A stretch of 18,409 nt of DNA, from assembly GCA_023390985.1 (NCBI GenBank), contig JAEWBU010000165.1, positions 1 through 18,409 of the forward strand, read 5' to 3'. Made by a program: the position numbers and the translations under genes. Of this stretch, positions 7,401 through 14,298 are shown in pieces; within the stretch, counting starts at the first letter, position 1; every line of letters starts with the position of its first letter. This stretch comes from Pseudomonadota bacterium (lineage in GTDB: Bacteria; Pseudomonadota; Gammaproteobacteria; Burkholderiales; Burkholderiaceae_C). Under the pieces are notes generated by a model that searched no databases, was not told the DNA's origin, and was given only the letters and a program-made list of their open reading frames with translations.

Positions 7401-9064
7401 TGTACTCGGTCGTACGGCCCGGTTCGATCGCGCGCACGGGGAGGCGAAGCGTCGGGTGCCACTCGAACTGCACATCGCGTTGCTCCGGCCGGCCTTGTGC
7501 CTGCGTGACGGAGGAAGGCAGTTTCCGCGCGTCGTAGCTGAAGGCCGTCGTCACACCCAGGAAGTCACGGCTTTCCAGTACCAGGCCGCTGCCGAGGTCG
7601 AGAATCTTGTCCGCTGCATCGCCGATGCAACTCGCACAGGGTTGGCTCTGGCCCGAAAACACCTGTTTCGCACCGGCCGCGCCATACCTCTGCACACGGG
7701 CGGTCCCCAGGGGATCGGTCACCTGGATGGAGCCGTCCGCAGAGAAAGCTATCTGATGCCGTTGCGCGCCCCCGGCGCGCTCGGACAGCACGGCGCGGCC
7801 CTGGGCGTCGTAGCTCCAGCGCGCGTGCAGGCCTTGCGCGAGGATGCCGGTCAAGGCGAGCGGAAACGCGGCGTTCTCGTACAGGTAAGAGCGTCCCCCT
7901 ATCGGGTACTCGACCCAGCGCAGTCGGCCTAAGTTGTCGTAGATGTAGAGGACGGACGTTCCTTCGGGAGTCCTGACCCGATGCAGGCGGTTCTCCGTGT
8001 CGTACTCGAACTGCAGGCTGCGCCCGAACGGGTCCGTCACGCTGCGCAGCAGCCCTTGTTCTTGATGGACTGTGAACGTGCGGCCACCGCGAAGGACGAT
8101 GCGCGTCACACGGCCTTCGGCGTCGTAGTACTCCGTACCACCGTCGGCCGCCACGTATCTCCACGTGGGGACCGCGGGGTCGTTGGAGTCCAGGCGGATC
8201 AACTGGTCGCGCACATACGGGTCCCCGATCCACTCGCCAGGCCCCGTGCCCGTGAATGCATACGCCCTGCCCGTGGGGCGTATGGCGACCGCGCGCCCGT
8301 CACGTGTAAGTACTCGCATGCCGTAGCTGTGTGTCCAGCCTGGCAGGGACGAGTTGTAGTAGCGCGCGAGACGCAAGCCGGAAGGCGTCGAGTAGTCGAG
8401 CTCCTCCTGGTACTTGTTGCCGGTGCCGGCGAAGATCGGATTGCCAATGGCCTCGGCCCGCGAGCAATGGCCCTGGATTGCCCCGCCGTCCGGTAGAACC
8501 TGAGGTGGGGCTTCAACGTGCGAGTCGTCTCCGGGCGGACCGGCGTTGGGATTCAGGCCGCCGCCTACCGGGGTCCCCGGAGGGGTGCTGGAGGGAAGCA
8601 CTCCTTCGTCGCGAAGACACCGCGAAAAGCCTCCCGAACCTGTGATGCAGCCGAGGGGCGGATCATCTGGCGAGTCGCTCCGTAGTCTGCACACCATGGT
8701 GATATCGCGCCCAAGCCCAGGTGGACTTGGCCCCGCGCAGGTCTCGCCACGGGAGCAGGCGTCCGAGATGATCCAGTACTGTCCCGCTTGGCACTCCTCC
8801 AGGATGTAGGGCGCATGAGGCACACCGTCAGCGTTGAAGTTATCTACCAGCTTTTGCGGAGCACCGCACCAGCTTCCTGCCCGGTATCTAGGAGGAGAGA
8901 AGGACGACCCCTTGACAAAAAAAGGAGAGAACTTGGTTTTGGTTCGGACAAGCCGTGAGGCTGGTGTCGTAGTAAATGAACTCGCCGGGGTTCTGCGCAA
9001 ATGACGGTCCAAACGTGCCGCCAGCAAGAACAATCAGTGCAAGGACATAGCAAGGTCTCTTCAT
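4429..9064 (-). CDS. Secreted Rhs/YD-repeat protein with SAA-like C-terminal domain (frameshift near the N-terminus)
   Basis: The intended product is about 1544 residues. It starts at the ATG 9064-9062, with GGAGG just upstream. Residues 1-24 form a clear Sec signal peptide (MKRPCYVLALIVLAGG, cleavage near FGPSFAQ). The mature region up to residue ~200 is cysteine-rich (about nine Cys). A GNPIFAGTGNKYQEELDY segment at ~207 opens the DUF6531/Rhs part, and YD repeats fill ~330-1280. The Rhs-associated core spans ~1290-1407 (HTDHLGTPRLVTD, RYTQPDPIGLPGG, FMDPLGL). A variable 137-residue tail follows. The T7 tract at 8923-8917 (A7 on the plus strand) has one base too many: the signal-peptide frame stops about 30 bases later at 8888, while the long frame is open from 9033 to 4429. 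With six Ts the two join perfectly. The signal peptide argues against a classical T6SS PAAR-Rhs protein. Confidence 0.88.
4432..4734 (-). other. Serum amyloid A-like domain at the C-terminus of the Rhs protein
   Basis: The last ~101 residues of the Rhs protein (about 1444-1544). They contain, in order, RDFMRNYSDLRDAN, GADKYFH, RG-x2-G, SDARE, DQAAN, GRS and YRPNGL, ending in Y. Compared from memory with mammalian SAA, about half the positions match up to SDARE, and the order and spacing are the same. An insertion of several residues lies before RPNGL. Unlike mammalian SAA it has five cysteines, in HCKANC, TAC and SCAAIC. In SAA this part forms a four-helix bundle that binds lipids and can oligomerise. 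Its place after DPLGL is that of the variable effector domain of Rhs polymorphic toxins; a toxic activity is inferred. Confidence 0.8.
8917..8923. other. Homopolymer tract (A7/T7) at which the rhs reading frame breaks
   Basis: Seven A on the plus strand. On the coding strand the signal-peptide frame reads ...QVLSFFCQG and soon stops, while the long frame reads ...FFVKGSSFSPP. A six-base run would join the secretion signal to the Rhs body without any other change. Candidate explanations are sequencing error, a true inactivating indel, slippage on a T-rich tract, or phase variation. Confidence 0.7.
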
Positions 9065-9176
9065 CACTCCTCCGAGTTGTCGTGGAGTGATTGGGAACGG
9101 CGGATGCCGATCGGAAGAGGCGGAAGGTCAGGCCGGGCGGCTCATAGAGCGTCCCCACGTAGGCGGTCTGCAGTGC

Positions 9177-9227
9177 GTCCGCTTTCGCGGACTGCCGGAT
9201 GCTCTGGATTCCCGCCTTCGCGGGAAT
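9177..9227. repeat. Tandem hairpins, one resembling dispersed ATTCCCGC...GCGGGAAT repeats
   Basis: Two perfect palindromes lie side by side between the thioesterase stop and the rhs start. The first is GTCCGC-TTTC-GCGGAC (9177-9192), the second ATTCCCGC-CTTC-GCGGGAAT (9208-9227). The second, with its CTGG and GAC flanks, resembles the dispersed short repeat common in betaproteobacterial intergenic DNA (dRS3-like). It begins 12 bases after the thioesterase stop on the minus strand and could act as its terminator, although it lacks a T-run. The remaining part of 9065-9238 holds the rhs leader, with no clear promoter. Confidence 0.65.
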
Positions 9228-9238
9228 GACGGAGTTCT

Positions 9239-9775
9239 TCAGCGCTGCTCGAACACCAGGCACGTCGTCGTCGCATGCGCGTACAACGTCCCGTCCGGCC
9301 CATACAGCCGCGCCTCCGCCGTCGCCAGCTGCCGCCCGGCATGCAGCACCTTGCCCTCGGCCCGCACCCGCGGCGCCTTGGCGCCGATGGCGCGCACGAT
9401 GTTCACGCTGAGCTCCGCCGTCGTGTAGCCGCGCCCCGGCGGCATCTTGCTGTGCACCGCGCACCCGAGCGCCGAATCCAGCAGCGTGGCGTACCAGCCG
9501 CCGTGGATGCCCCCCATCGGGTTGAGGTGCGCCGGCCCGGGCGTGCCCTGGAACACCGCGCGGCCGTCGCCGACCTCGACCAGCTGGAAGTCCAGCGTGC
9601 GCGCGATCGGCGGGTAGGGCAGGCGGCCGGCCAGCATGGCCTGCAGCATCTGCAGGCCGCTCATGCCGGCGACCTGGTCGGGCGTGGCGACGCCGCAGCC
9701 GGCGCCGGCATCGAAAAGGGCCGCCTGTTCGCGCTCCCGCGCGAGCCAGTCCTCGAGGGTGTCGTGTGAGCTCAT
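9239..9775 (-). CDS. PaaI-family hotdog-fold acyl-CoA thioesterase
   Basis: 178 residues. The hotdog core begins near residue 62, after an N-terminal helical extension of about 60 residues. The signature segment LNPMGGIHGGWYATLLDSALG lies at residues ~84-104, with H91-G92 and D100 at positions used for thioester binding and catalysis in PaaI-type enzymes. GRGYTTAELSVNIVR follows, the usual second strand. Such enzymes hydrolyse aromatic or medium-chain acyl-CoA esters in the cytoplasm; the substrate is not known here. It is divergent from marR with 47 bases between starts and shares the palindromic operator, so it is probably regulated by that MarR. The hairpin at 9208-9227 may end its transcript. 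Confidence 0.88.
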   Translation of the reverse strand: MSSHDTLEDWLAREREQAALFDAGAGCGVATPDQVAGMSGLQMLQAMLAGRLPYPPIARTLDFQLVEVGDGRAVFQGTPGPAHLNPMGGIHGGWYATLLDSALGCAVHSKMPPGRGYTTAELSVNIVRAIGAKAPRVRAEGKVLHAGRQLATAEARLYGPDGTLYAHATTTCLVFEQR

Positions 9776-9786
9776 GATGGATTGAC

Positions 9787-9806
9787 TTGCATATGCAACG
9801 GTTGCA
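9787..9806. promoter_or_regulatory. Candidate MarR operator between the thioesterase and marR genes
   Basis: The 12-base perfect palindrome TTGCATATGCAA (9787-9798) overlaps a second dyad, GCAAC-G-GTTGC (9795-9805). Both lie in the 47-base gap between the divergent thioesterase and marR starts. TTGCAT (9787-9792) and TACAAT (9809-9814), 16 bases apart, form a plausible -35/-10 pair for marR. A MarR dimer bound here would block that promoter and probably the divergent one, giving autoregulation. Confidence 0.6.
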
Positions 9807-9822
9807 CCTACAATAATCCCCC

Positions 9823-10278
9823 ATGGACGCCGCCGTCAAGCCCCAGGGCTGCACCAACCTCAAGCTCCGCCAGCTGATGCGCCGCGTGGCGCAGCACTAC
9901 GACGCCGAGGTCGGCAAGACCGGGCTCAAGGGCACGCAGTACTCGCTGCTGTCGTATGTGTGCAAGCTCGGCCCGATCCGTCCGGTCGATCTGGCGCGCG
10001 AGATGAAGGTGAGCCCCTCCACGCTCAGCCGCAACCTGCAGCCGCTCATCGGTGCGGGCTGGCTCGTGATGGAACCCGGCGACGACGCGCGCAGCCGCCG
10101 CGTGCTGGCCACCGACGCCGGCCGCGACAAGCGGCAGGAAGCGCAGCGCCGCTGGCGCGTGGCGCAGGAGAACCTGAATTCGATGCTCGGCCCCAAGCGG
10201 GTGGTGGCCCTGCATGCGCTGCTGGACGAATGCAGCGAACTGCTCGACCCCGCGCTTCCGGGAGAAGACGATGAATGA
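9823..10278 (+). CDS. MarR-family transcriptional regulator
   Basis: 151 residues, the normal MarR length. The winged helix-turn-helix covers residues ~50-105: PVDLAREMKVSPSTLSRNLQ is the recognition part, and the wing contains DDARSRRV. N- and C-terminal helices form the dimer interface. A single N-terminal cysteine (C10, in GCTNLKLRQL) could be a redox or ligand sensor, but that is speculative. The gene overlaps the MFS gene by 8 bases (ATGAATGA), so the two are co-translated. It probably represses its own operon and the divergent thioesterase gene through the palindrome at 9787-9806, and responds to a small, possibly aromatic, compound exported or imported by the MFS protein. Confidence 0.93.
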   Translation: MDAAVKPQGCTNLKLRQLMRRVAQHYDAEVGKTGLKGTQYSLLSYVCKLGPIRPVDLAREMKVSPSTLSRNLQPLIGAGWLVMEPGDDARSRRVLATDAGRDKRQEAQRRWRVAQENLNSMLGPKRVVALHALLDECSELLDPALPGEDDE

Positions 10279-11494
10279 TCCTCGCCGCCTGGCCGTCTGG
10301 GCCGTGCTGCTGGCCGCGGCCGGCACCTTCGCGCTCACCATGGGCGTGCGCCAGACCATGGGCCTGTTCCTCTCGCCGCTGAACACCGCCACCGGCCTGG
10401 GCCTGGCCAGCATCAGCCTGGCGTTCGCCTTCGGCCAGCTGTGGTGGGGCATCACACAGCCGTTCGCCGGCGCCGTGGCCGACAAGATCGGCACCGGCCG
10501 CGTGCTGCTCGCGGGCACGGCGCTGGTCGCGCTGGGCACCTTCCTCACGCCGTACATGACGAGCACGCTGGGCCTGGTGATCGCCATCGGGGTGCTGGCC
10601 GCCGGCGGCGCCGGCATGGCGGGTCCGGCGGTGCTGATGGCGGCGGCCACGCGCCTCATCCCGGCCGAGAAGCGGGGCCTCGCGACCGGCATCGTCAACG
10701 CCGGCGGTTCCACCGGCCAGTTCCTGCTCGCGCCGCTCGCCGCCGCGCTGATGGTGGGCATCGGCTGGGTCGGAGCGATGCAGGTGCTGGCGCTGCTGGT
10801 GCTGCTCGCGCTGCCGGCCGCCTGGGCGCTGCGCGGCCATTCGCGGCACGTTGCAGGCGCGGGAGCGACCGCCAAGCCGCTGGGCACGCGCGAGGCGATC
10901 GGCCAGGCGCTGCGCAACCCCAGCTACCTGATGCTGTCGGCCGGCTTCTTCGTCTGCGGCTTCCACGTCGCCTTCCTGGCCACGCACCTGCCGGGCGTGG
11001 TGGCCGCGTGCGGCCTCAGCCCCGAGTGGGCGGGCTGGTCGCTGGCGCTGCTGGGCCTGTTCAACATCGTCGGCAGCATCGCCATGGGATGGGCGGTGGG
11101 CCGCTGGCGCATGAAGTCGCTGCTGTCGCTGGTATACGCGGCGCGCGGCCTGGCCGTGCTGGTGTTCCTGCTCGCGCCCAAGAGCGGGCCGGTGGTGCTG
11201 GTCTTCTCGGCGGTGATGGGCGTCACCTTCCTGTCCACCGTGCCGCCCACGGCCGGCCTGGTGGCCAAGTTCTTCGGGCCGGCCAACATGGCCACGCTGT
11301 TCGGCATCGTGATGCTGTCGCACCAGGTCGGCGGCTTCCTCGGCGCGTGGATGGGCGGCACCGTGTTCCAGGCGACCGGCAGCTACGACTGGGTCTGGTA
11401 CGTGGACATCGTGCTGGCCGCCGGCGCGGCGCTGGTGCACCTGCCGATCCGCGAGGCCCCGCCGGCGCGGCGCACCGTGGGCGCCGCGGCCTGA
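10271..11494 (+). CDS. Major facilitator superfamily transporter
   Basis: 407 residues from the ATG at 10271, which overlaps the marR stop and is preceded by GGGAGA. A longer in-frame start inside marR is less likely. The protein is almost entirely hydrophobic, with about 12 membrane segments and a central cytoplasmic loop near residues 185-205. Family-like motifs include TMGVRQTMGLFLSP in helix 1, the loop AGAVADKIGTGRVLLAG (MFS motif A type, D-x-x-G-x-R) and GPAVLMAAATRLIPAEKRGLA. It resembles the monocarboxylate/oxalate-formate-like MFS group rather than sugar transporters. Coupling to marR suggests drug efflux or carboxylate transport under MarR control. The direction and substrate cannot be read from the sequence. 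It converges with the GNAT gene with a 5-base gap. Confidence 0.92.
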   Translation: MNDPRRLAVWAVLLAAAGTFALTMGVRQTMGLFLSPLNTATGLGLASISLAFAFGQLWWGITQPFAGAVADKIGTGRVLLAGTALVALGTFLTPYMTSTLGLVIAIGVLAAGGAGMAGPAVLMAAATRLIPAEKRGLATGIVNAGGSTGQFLLAPLAAALMVGIGWVGAMQVLALLVLLALPAAWALRGHSRHVAGAGATAKPLGTREAIGQALRNPSYLMLSAGFFVCGFHVAFLATHLPGVVAACGLSPEWAGWSLALLGLFNIVGSIAMGWAVGRWRMKSLLSLVYAARGLAVLVFLLAPKSGPVVLVFSAVMGVTFLSTVPPTAGLVAKFFGPANMATLFGIVMLSHQVGGFLGAWMGGTVFQATGSYDWVWYVDIVLAAGAALVHLPIREAPPARRTVGAAA

Positions 11495-11499
11495 TCCGC

Positions 11500-12081
11500 T
11501 CAGGCGAGGCGCAGGTTCTTCACCATCAGGATCGCGTCGCCGGTGTAGTGCAGCAGGGGATGCGGCACCACCGCTTGGCGGCGGGTCTCGAGGTAGCCGT
11601 GCTGCCGGTACAGGCGCAGCGCGCCGGCGTTCTGCGCGAAGACGATCAGGCTCAGCTTGGTCAGTCCCGACCGCCGGCAATCCCGCTCGGCCTCCTCCAG
11701 CAGCGCCTTGCCGATGCCCCGGTTCCGGTGCGCCTCCTCGACCGCCATGCCGCAGATGTAATAGCTGCGGTCCTCCTCGAGCACGCTGTAGGGCGCGAGC
11801 ACCGGATCGCTCTCGACGTACGTGGGGTCCACCTCCATCGGGAAGGCGACCAGCATCCCGACCGCCTCCCCGTCGAGCTCCACCATCTTGCAGTTCTCGT
11901 AGCTGAACGGCGTGCCCTCGCGCTCGTAGCGCCGGCGGCCCACGTCCAGGAGGTCCTCGCCGGGCTGCGCCAGCTTCGTCCAGATGTAGTCGGCCACGCC
12001 GTCGGAGGAGACGCGATAGAACTGCGCGACGCGGCGGCATTCGCTCTTGCGGGCGGGCCGGATCAGGGGAATGGACGGCAT
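11500..12081 (-). CDS. GNAT-family N-acetyltransferase
   Basis: 193 residues, with AGGAG seven bases before the ATG. The GNAT fold is visible in the C-terminal half. SYYICGMAVEEAHRNRGIG carries strand 4 and the acetyl-CoA pyrophosphate loop (R119-N-R-G-I-G124). LTKLSLIVFAQNAGALRLYRQHGY carries the motif B region. The N-terminal third is more variable and presumably forms the acceptor site. The enzyme would transfer acetyl from acetyl-CoA to an amine in the cytoplasm; the acceptor is unknown. It stands alone, converging with the MFS gene and divergent from the serine hydrolase gene across 118 bases. Confidence 0.92.
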   Translation of the reverse strand: MPSIPLIRPARKSECRRVAQFYRVSSDGVADYIWTKLAQPGEDLLDVGRRRYEREGTPFSYENCKMVELDGEAVGMLVAFPMEVDPTYVESDPVLAPYSVLEEDRSYYICGMAVEEAHRNRGIGKALLEEAERDCRRSGLTKLSLIVFAQNAGALRLYRQHGYLETRRQAVVPHPLLHYTGDAILMVKNLRLA

Positions 12082-12199
12082 CGTTCGCTCCTGGAAGGTT
12101 CGGGCGGCAGTCTGTCAGCGGGCGGCGGCACCCGCAATGGCTTTCCACCCCTCGCAAACCTTGAAGCGCGCCAGGCGCGGGAAGCGCTATCTTCGCGCC

Positions 12200-13399
12200 A
12201 TGAAGATCAGGAAGGTCGTCCTCGGCGCGCTCGCCGTCCTGGCCGTGGGCGCCGCCGCCGGCTGGTTCAGCCTCGACAAGGAGACGCGCGGCCTGCTCGC
12301 CACGCTGCCCACCAACCGCGACCTGCTGTTCTGGAGCGAGCCGCAGCGCGACGCCGCCTTCCGGGCGCTGGACCGCATCCCGCTGCTGGCCAAGTGGCGC
12401 GTGATCCCGGCCAGTGCCCACCCGAGGCCGCTGCCGCCCGGCCCGCCGCTGAAGCTGCCGCTGGACGTGGACGCCTACATGCAGGGCCAGCGCAGCGCCG
12501 CGCTGCTGATCGTGCACGACGGCAAGCTGCGGCTGGAACGCTACGGCCTGGACTTCGACGAGGACGGCCGCTGGACCGGCTTCTCGGTCGCCAAGTCGCT
12601 CACCTCCACGCTGGTGGGCGCCGCGCTGCGCGACGGTCACATCAAGAGCATGGACGACAAGGTCAGCGACTACATCCCGCAGATGAAAGGCTCGGCGTAC
12701 GACGACGTGAACATCCGCCAGCTGCTCACGATGACCTCGGGCGTGCGCTGGACCGAGGACTACGCGGACCCGAACTCCGACGTGGCGCGCTTCAACAGCC
12801 ACGAGCCCGAGGAAGGCGTGCCCGCCATCGTCAGCTACCTGCGCCGCCTGCCGCGCGCCGCACCGCCCGGCACGGTCTGGAACTACAGCACGGGCGAGAC
12901 CAACCTGGTGGGCATCCTGCTCGGCAACGCGATCGGGCGGCCGATCTCCGAGTACCTGGCCGAGAAGATCTGGACGCCGGGCGGCATGGAGCAGGAGGCC
13001 ACCTGGCTGCTCAGCCGCACCGGGCAGGAGATCAGCGGCTGCTGCGTGCAGGCCGCCGCGCGCGACTACGCGCGGATCGGCCTTTTCCTCCTGGACGGCG
13101 CCCGCAACATCGTGCCCGACGGCTGGCTGGCCCAGGCCACCACCACCCGCACCGGCATCGGCCAGCCCGGCCGCGGCTACGGCTACCTGTGGTGGACCTA
13201 TGACGACGGCAGCTACGCCGCGCGCGGCATCTTCGGGCAGGGCATCTTCATCGACCCGAAGCGCAGGCTCGTGATCGTCTCCAACGCCAACTGGGCCGGT
13301 GGCGCGCGGGACCGCACGGCCGACGCCTCGCGCGAGGCGTTCTATCGGACGGTGCAGAAGGCGGTGGACGACGAAGGCAGGGGCGGGGCGGCGAACTGA
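12200..13399 (+). CDS. Beta-lactamase-fold serine hydrolase (class C / NylB-like), exported or membrane-anchored
   Basis: 399 residues from the ATG at 12200. It begins MKIRK, then a hydrophobic segment at ~6-23 that is a signal peptide or anchor. The nucleophile motif is S129-V-A-K132 (GFSVAKSLTSTLVG). Next come the second-motif tyrosine Y229 in WNYSTGETNLVG and TPGGMEQEATW. There is a GIFGQGIFID end strand in place of a clear KTG. This set fits the serine hydrolases related to 6-aminohexanoate-dimer hydrolase and EstB esterases better than true class C beta-lactamases. It probably acts in the periplasm on amide or ester substrates. No ribosome site is seen; TATCTT (12188-12193), ending 6 bases before the ATG, may be the -10 of a leaderless message. 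Confidence 0.9.
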   Translation: MKIRKVVLGALAVLAVGAAAGWFSLDKETRGLLATLPTNRDLLFWSEPQRDAAFRALDRIPLLAKWRVIPASAHPRPLPPGPPLKLPLDVDAYMQGQRSAALLIVHDGKLRLERYGLDFDEDGRWTGFSVAKSLTSTLVGAALRDGHIKSMDDKVSDYIPQMKGSAYDDVNIRQLLTMTSGVRWTEDYADPNSDVARFNSHEPEEGVPAIVSYLRRLPRAAPPGTVWNYSTGETNLVGILLGNAIGRPISEYLAEKIWTPGGMEQEATWLLSRTGQEISGCCVQAAARDYARIGLFLLDGARNIVPDGWLAQATTTRTGIGQPGRGYGYLWWTYDDGSYAARGIFGQGIFIDPKRRLVIVSNANWAGGARDRTADASREAFYRTVQKAVDDEGRGGAAN

Positions 13400-13414
13400 G
13401 CCCGCGCGCAGGGC

Positions 13415-13849
13415 CTACTTCGGAAGCTTGTCCCTGACGCGCTCGACCTCGTCCCGCCAGCTCTCCTCGCCGGCCGCGATGGCCGCGAGCCACTGGTCCA
13501 CGACCAGCCACTGCTCGCCGGTGTAGGGCACGGACGGCGCCCAGCGATGGTCGCTGTCCAGCGCGAAGATCACCGCGTCGGCCGCGCCTGGATCGTCCGG
13601 TTCCAGCGCGCGCAGCAGCCAGGCAGCGAGGTAGTAGCGCTTGCCGTCGTCCGAGAGCAGCGGCAGGTCCCACACGTGGCCGGCGAACACGGCCTCGGGC
13701 AGGTCCGGGGCGTCGTGCGCATGCAGGTCGGCGGCCAGCTCGTCGCATTCGCAGCAGCGGTGCGAGATGAGGTCGAGCTGCGCGGGCTTGGGCATGTCCG
13801 CGAAGGCTTCGCGGATGGCCAGTTTCAGCAGGTTGCGGTCGGACGCCAT
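13415..13849 (-). CDS. Hypothetical protein, DUF6714-like
   Basis: 144 residues, soluble, with no signal peptide or membrane segment. The N-terminal part contains an acidic and cysteine-rich patch, HRCCECDELAADLHAHD, which could bind a metal. It is followed by FAGHVWDLPLLSDDGKRYYLA and a W-rich C-terminal part (QWLVVDQWLAAI). The middle motif, in which a tall hydrophobic stretch is followed by RYYLAAWLLRAL, resembles DUF6714 proteins of unknown function. I offer that name tentatively. The gene converges with the serine hydrolase gene (15-base gap holding a weak GCCC...GGGC dyad) and is divergent from the SnoaL-like gene. Confidence 0.72.
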   Translation of the reverse strand: MASDRNLLKLAIREAFADMPKPAQLDLISHRCCECDELAADLHAHDAPDLPEAVFAGHVWDLPLLSDDGKRYYLAAWLLRALEPDDPGAADAVIFALDSDHRWAPSVPYTGEQWLVVDQWLAAIAAGEESWRDEVERVRDKLPK

Positions 13850-13914
13850 GACGTGGCCCGGAGTATGGCCCGCCGCGCCAGAATCGTCCTCTCACGCGCT
13901 CCCGGGGGTGAACC

Positions 13915-14298
13915 ATGAGCCTCACCGTCGCCGACCTGCAGGCCTTCGCCGATGCCTTCAACCGGCACGATGCCGACGCGCTGATGCGCTTCATGACGCT
14001 CGACTGCGTGTTCCAGGCCTCGGCGGGGCCGGACGCCTGCGGCCAACGCCACGAAGGCCGGGAAGCCGTGCGCGCCGCCTTCTCCGAGGTCTGGAAGGAC
14101 TTCCCCGACGCGCAATGGCGATCGCCACGCCACTTCGTCTGCGGCGATCGCGGCGTCTCCGAATGGACGTTCACGGGCACGCGGAGCGACGGCACGCGGG
14201 TCGAGGTCGACGGCTGCGACCTCTTCACTTTCCGCGACGGGAAGATCGCGGTGAAGAACTCCTACCGGAAGCACCGGCCGGCGCTCCCCGCGCGCTAG
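13915..14298 (+). CDS. SnoaL/NTF2-like small domain protein
   Basis: 127 residues, a single NTF2-fold cone domain. Telltale parts are LQAFADAFNRHDADALMRFM and the DCVFQASAGPDACG start, GREAVRAAFSEVWKDFPD, and the ending DGCDLFTFRDGKIAVKNSYRK. The ATG at 13915 follows a GGGGGTGA ribosome site. Proteins of this type range from isomerases or cyclases to simple ligand-binding folds, so no activity is assigned. The stop codon TAG (14296-14298) overlaps the stop of the converging acetyltransferase gene inside one CTAG palindrome. Confidence 0.88.
   Translation: MSLTVADLQAFADAFNRHDADALMRFMTLDCVFQASAGPDACGQRHEGREAVRAAFSEVWKDFPDAQWRSPRHFVCGDRGVSEWTFTGTRSDGTRVEVDGCDLFTFRDGKIAVKNSYRKHRPALPAR

Noticed and set aside
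8900..8930. Programmed ribosomal frameshifting to join the signal peptide to the Rhs body
   Set aside because: A T-run is possible slippery sequence, but I saw no convincing downstream stem-loop or upstream Shine-Dalgarno-like stimulator, and a plain extra base explains the data more simply. It is not excluded.
4429..9033. Starting the Rhs protein at the TTG at 9033
   Set aside because: The resulting N-terminus is basic and unlike any export signal, whereas the frame from 9064 gives a textbook signal peptide with a good ribosome site and merges with the Rhs frame by a one-base change.
4429..9064. Type VI secretion-type PAAR-Rhs effector
   Set aside because: No PAAR domain at the N-terminus and no VgrG or Eag-type gene nearby; a Sec signal peptide and a cysteine-rich N-terminus are present instead.
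12161..12193. TTGAAG ... TATCTT as a standard promoter for the serine hydrolase gene
   Set aside because: The spacer is 21 bases, too long for an ordinary -35/-10 pair; only the -10-like part is considered.
10046..12802. Open frame of over 900 codons on the minus strand opposite the MFS and neighbouring genes
   Set aside because: It has low-complexity arginine, alanine, glycine and histidine content, crosses several well-supported genes on both strands, and is explained by GC-rich codon structure leaving the antisense frame open.
10441..13203. Open frame of about 920 codons on the plus strand in an alternative frame
   Set aside because: It runs through the MFS, GNAT and serine hydrolase genes in the wrong frame, with composition typical of shadow frames.
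13400..13414. Bidirectional terminator between the serine hydrolase and DUF6714-like genes
   Set aside because: The GCCC...GGGC dyad has only four pairs and no T-run, too weak to annotate.
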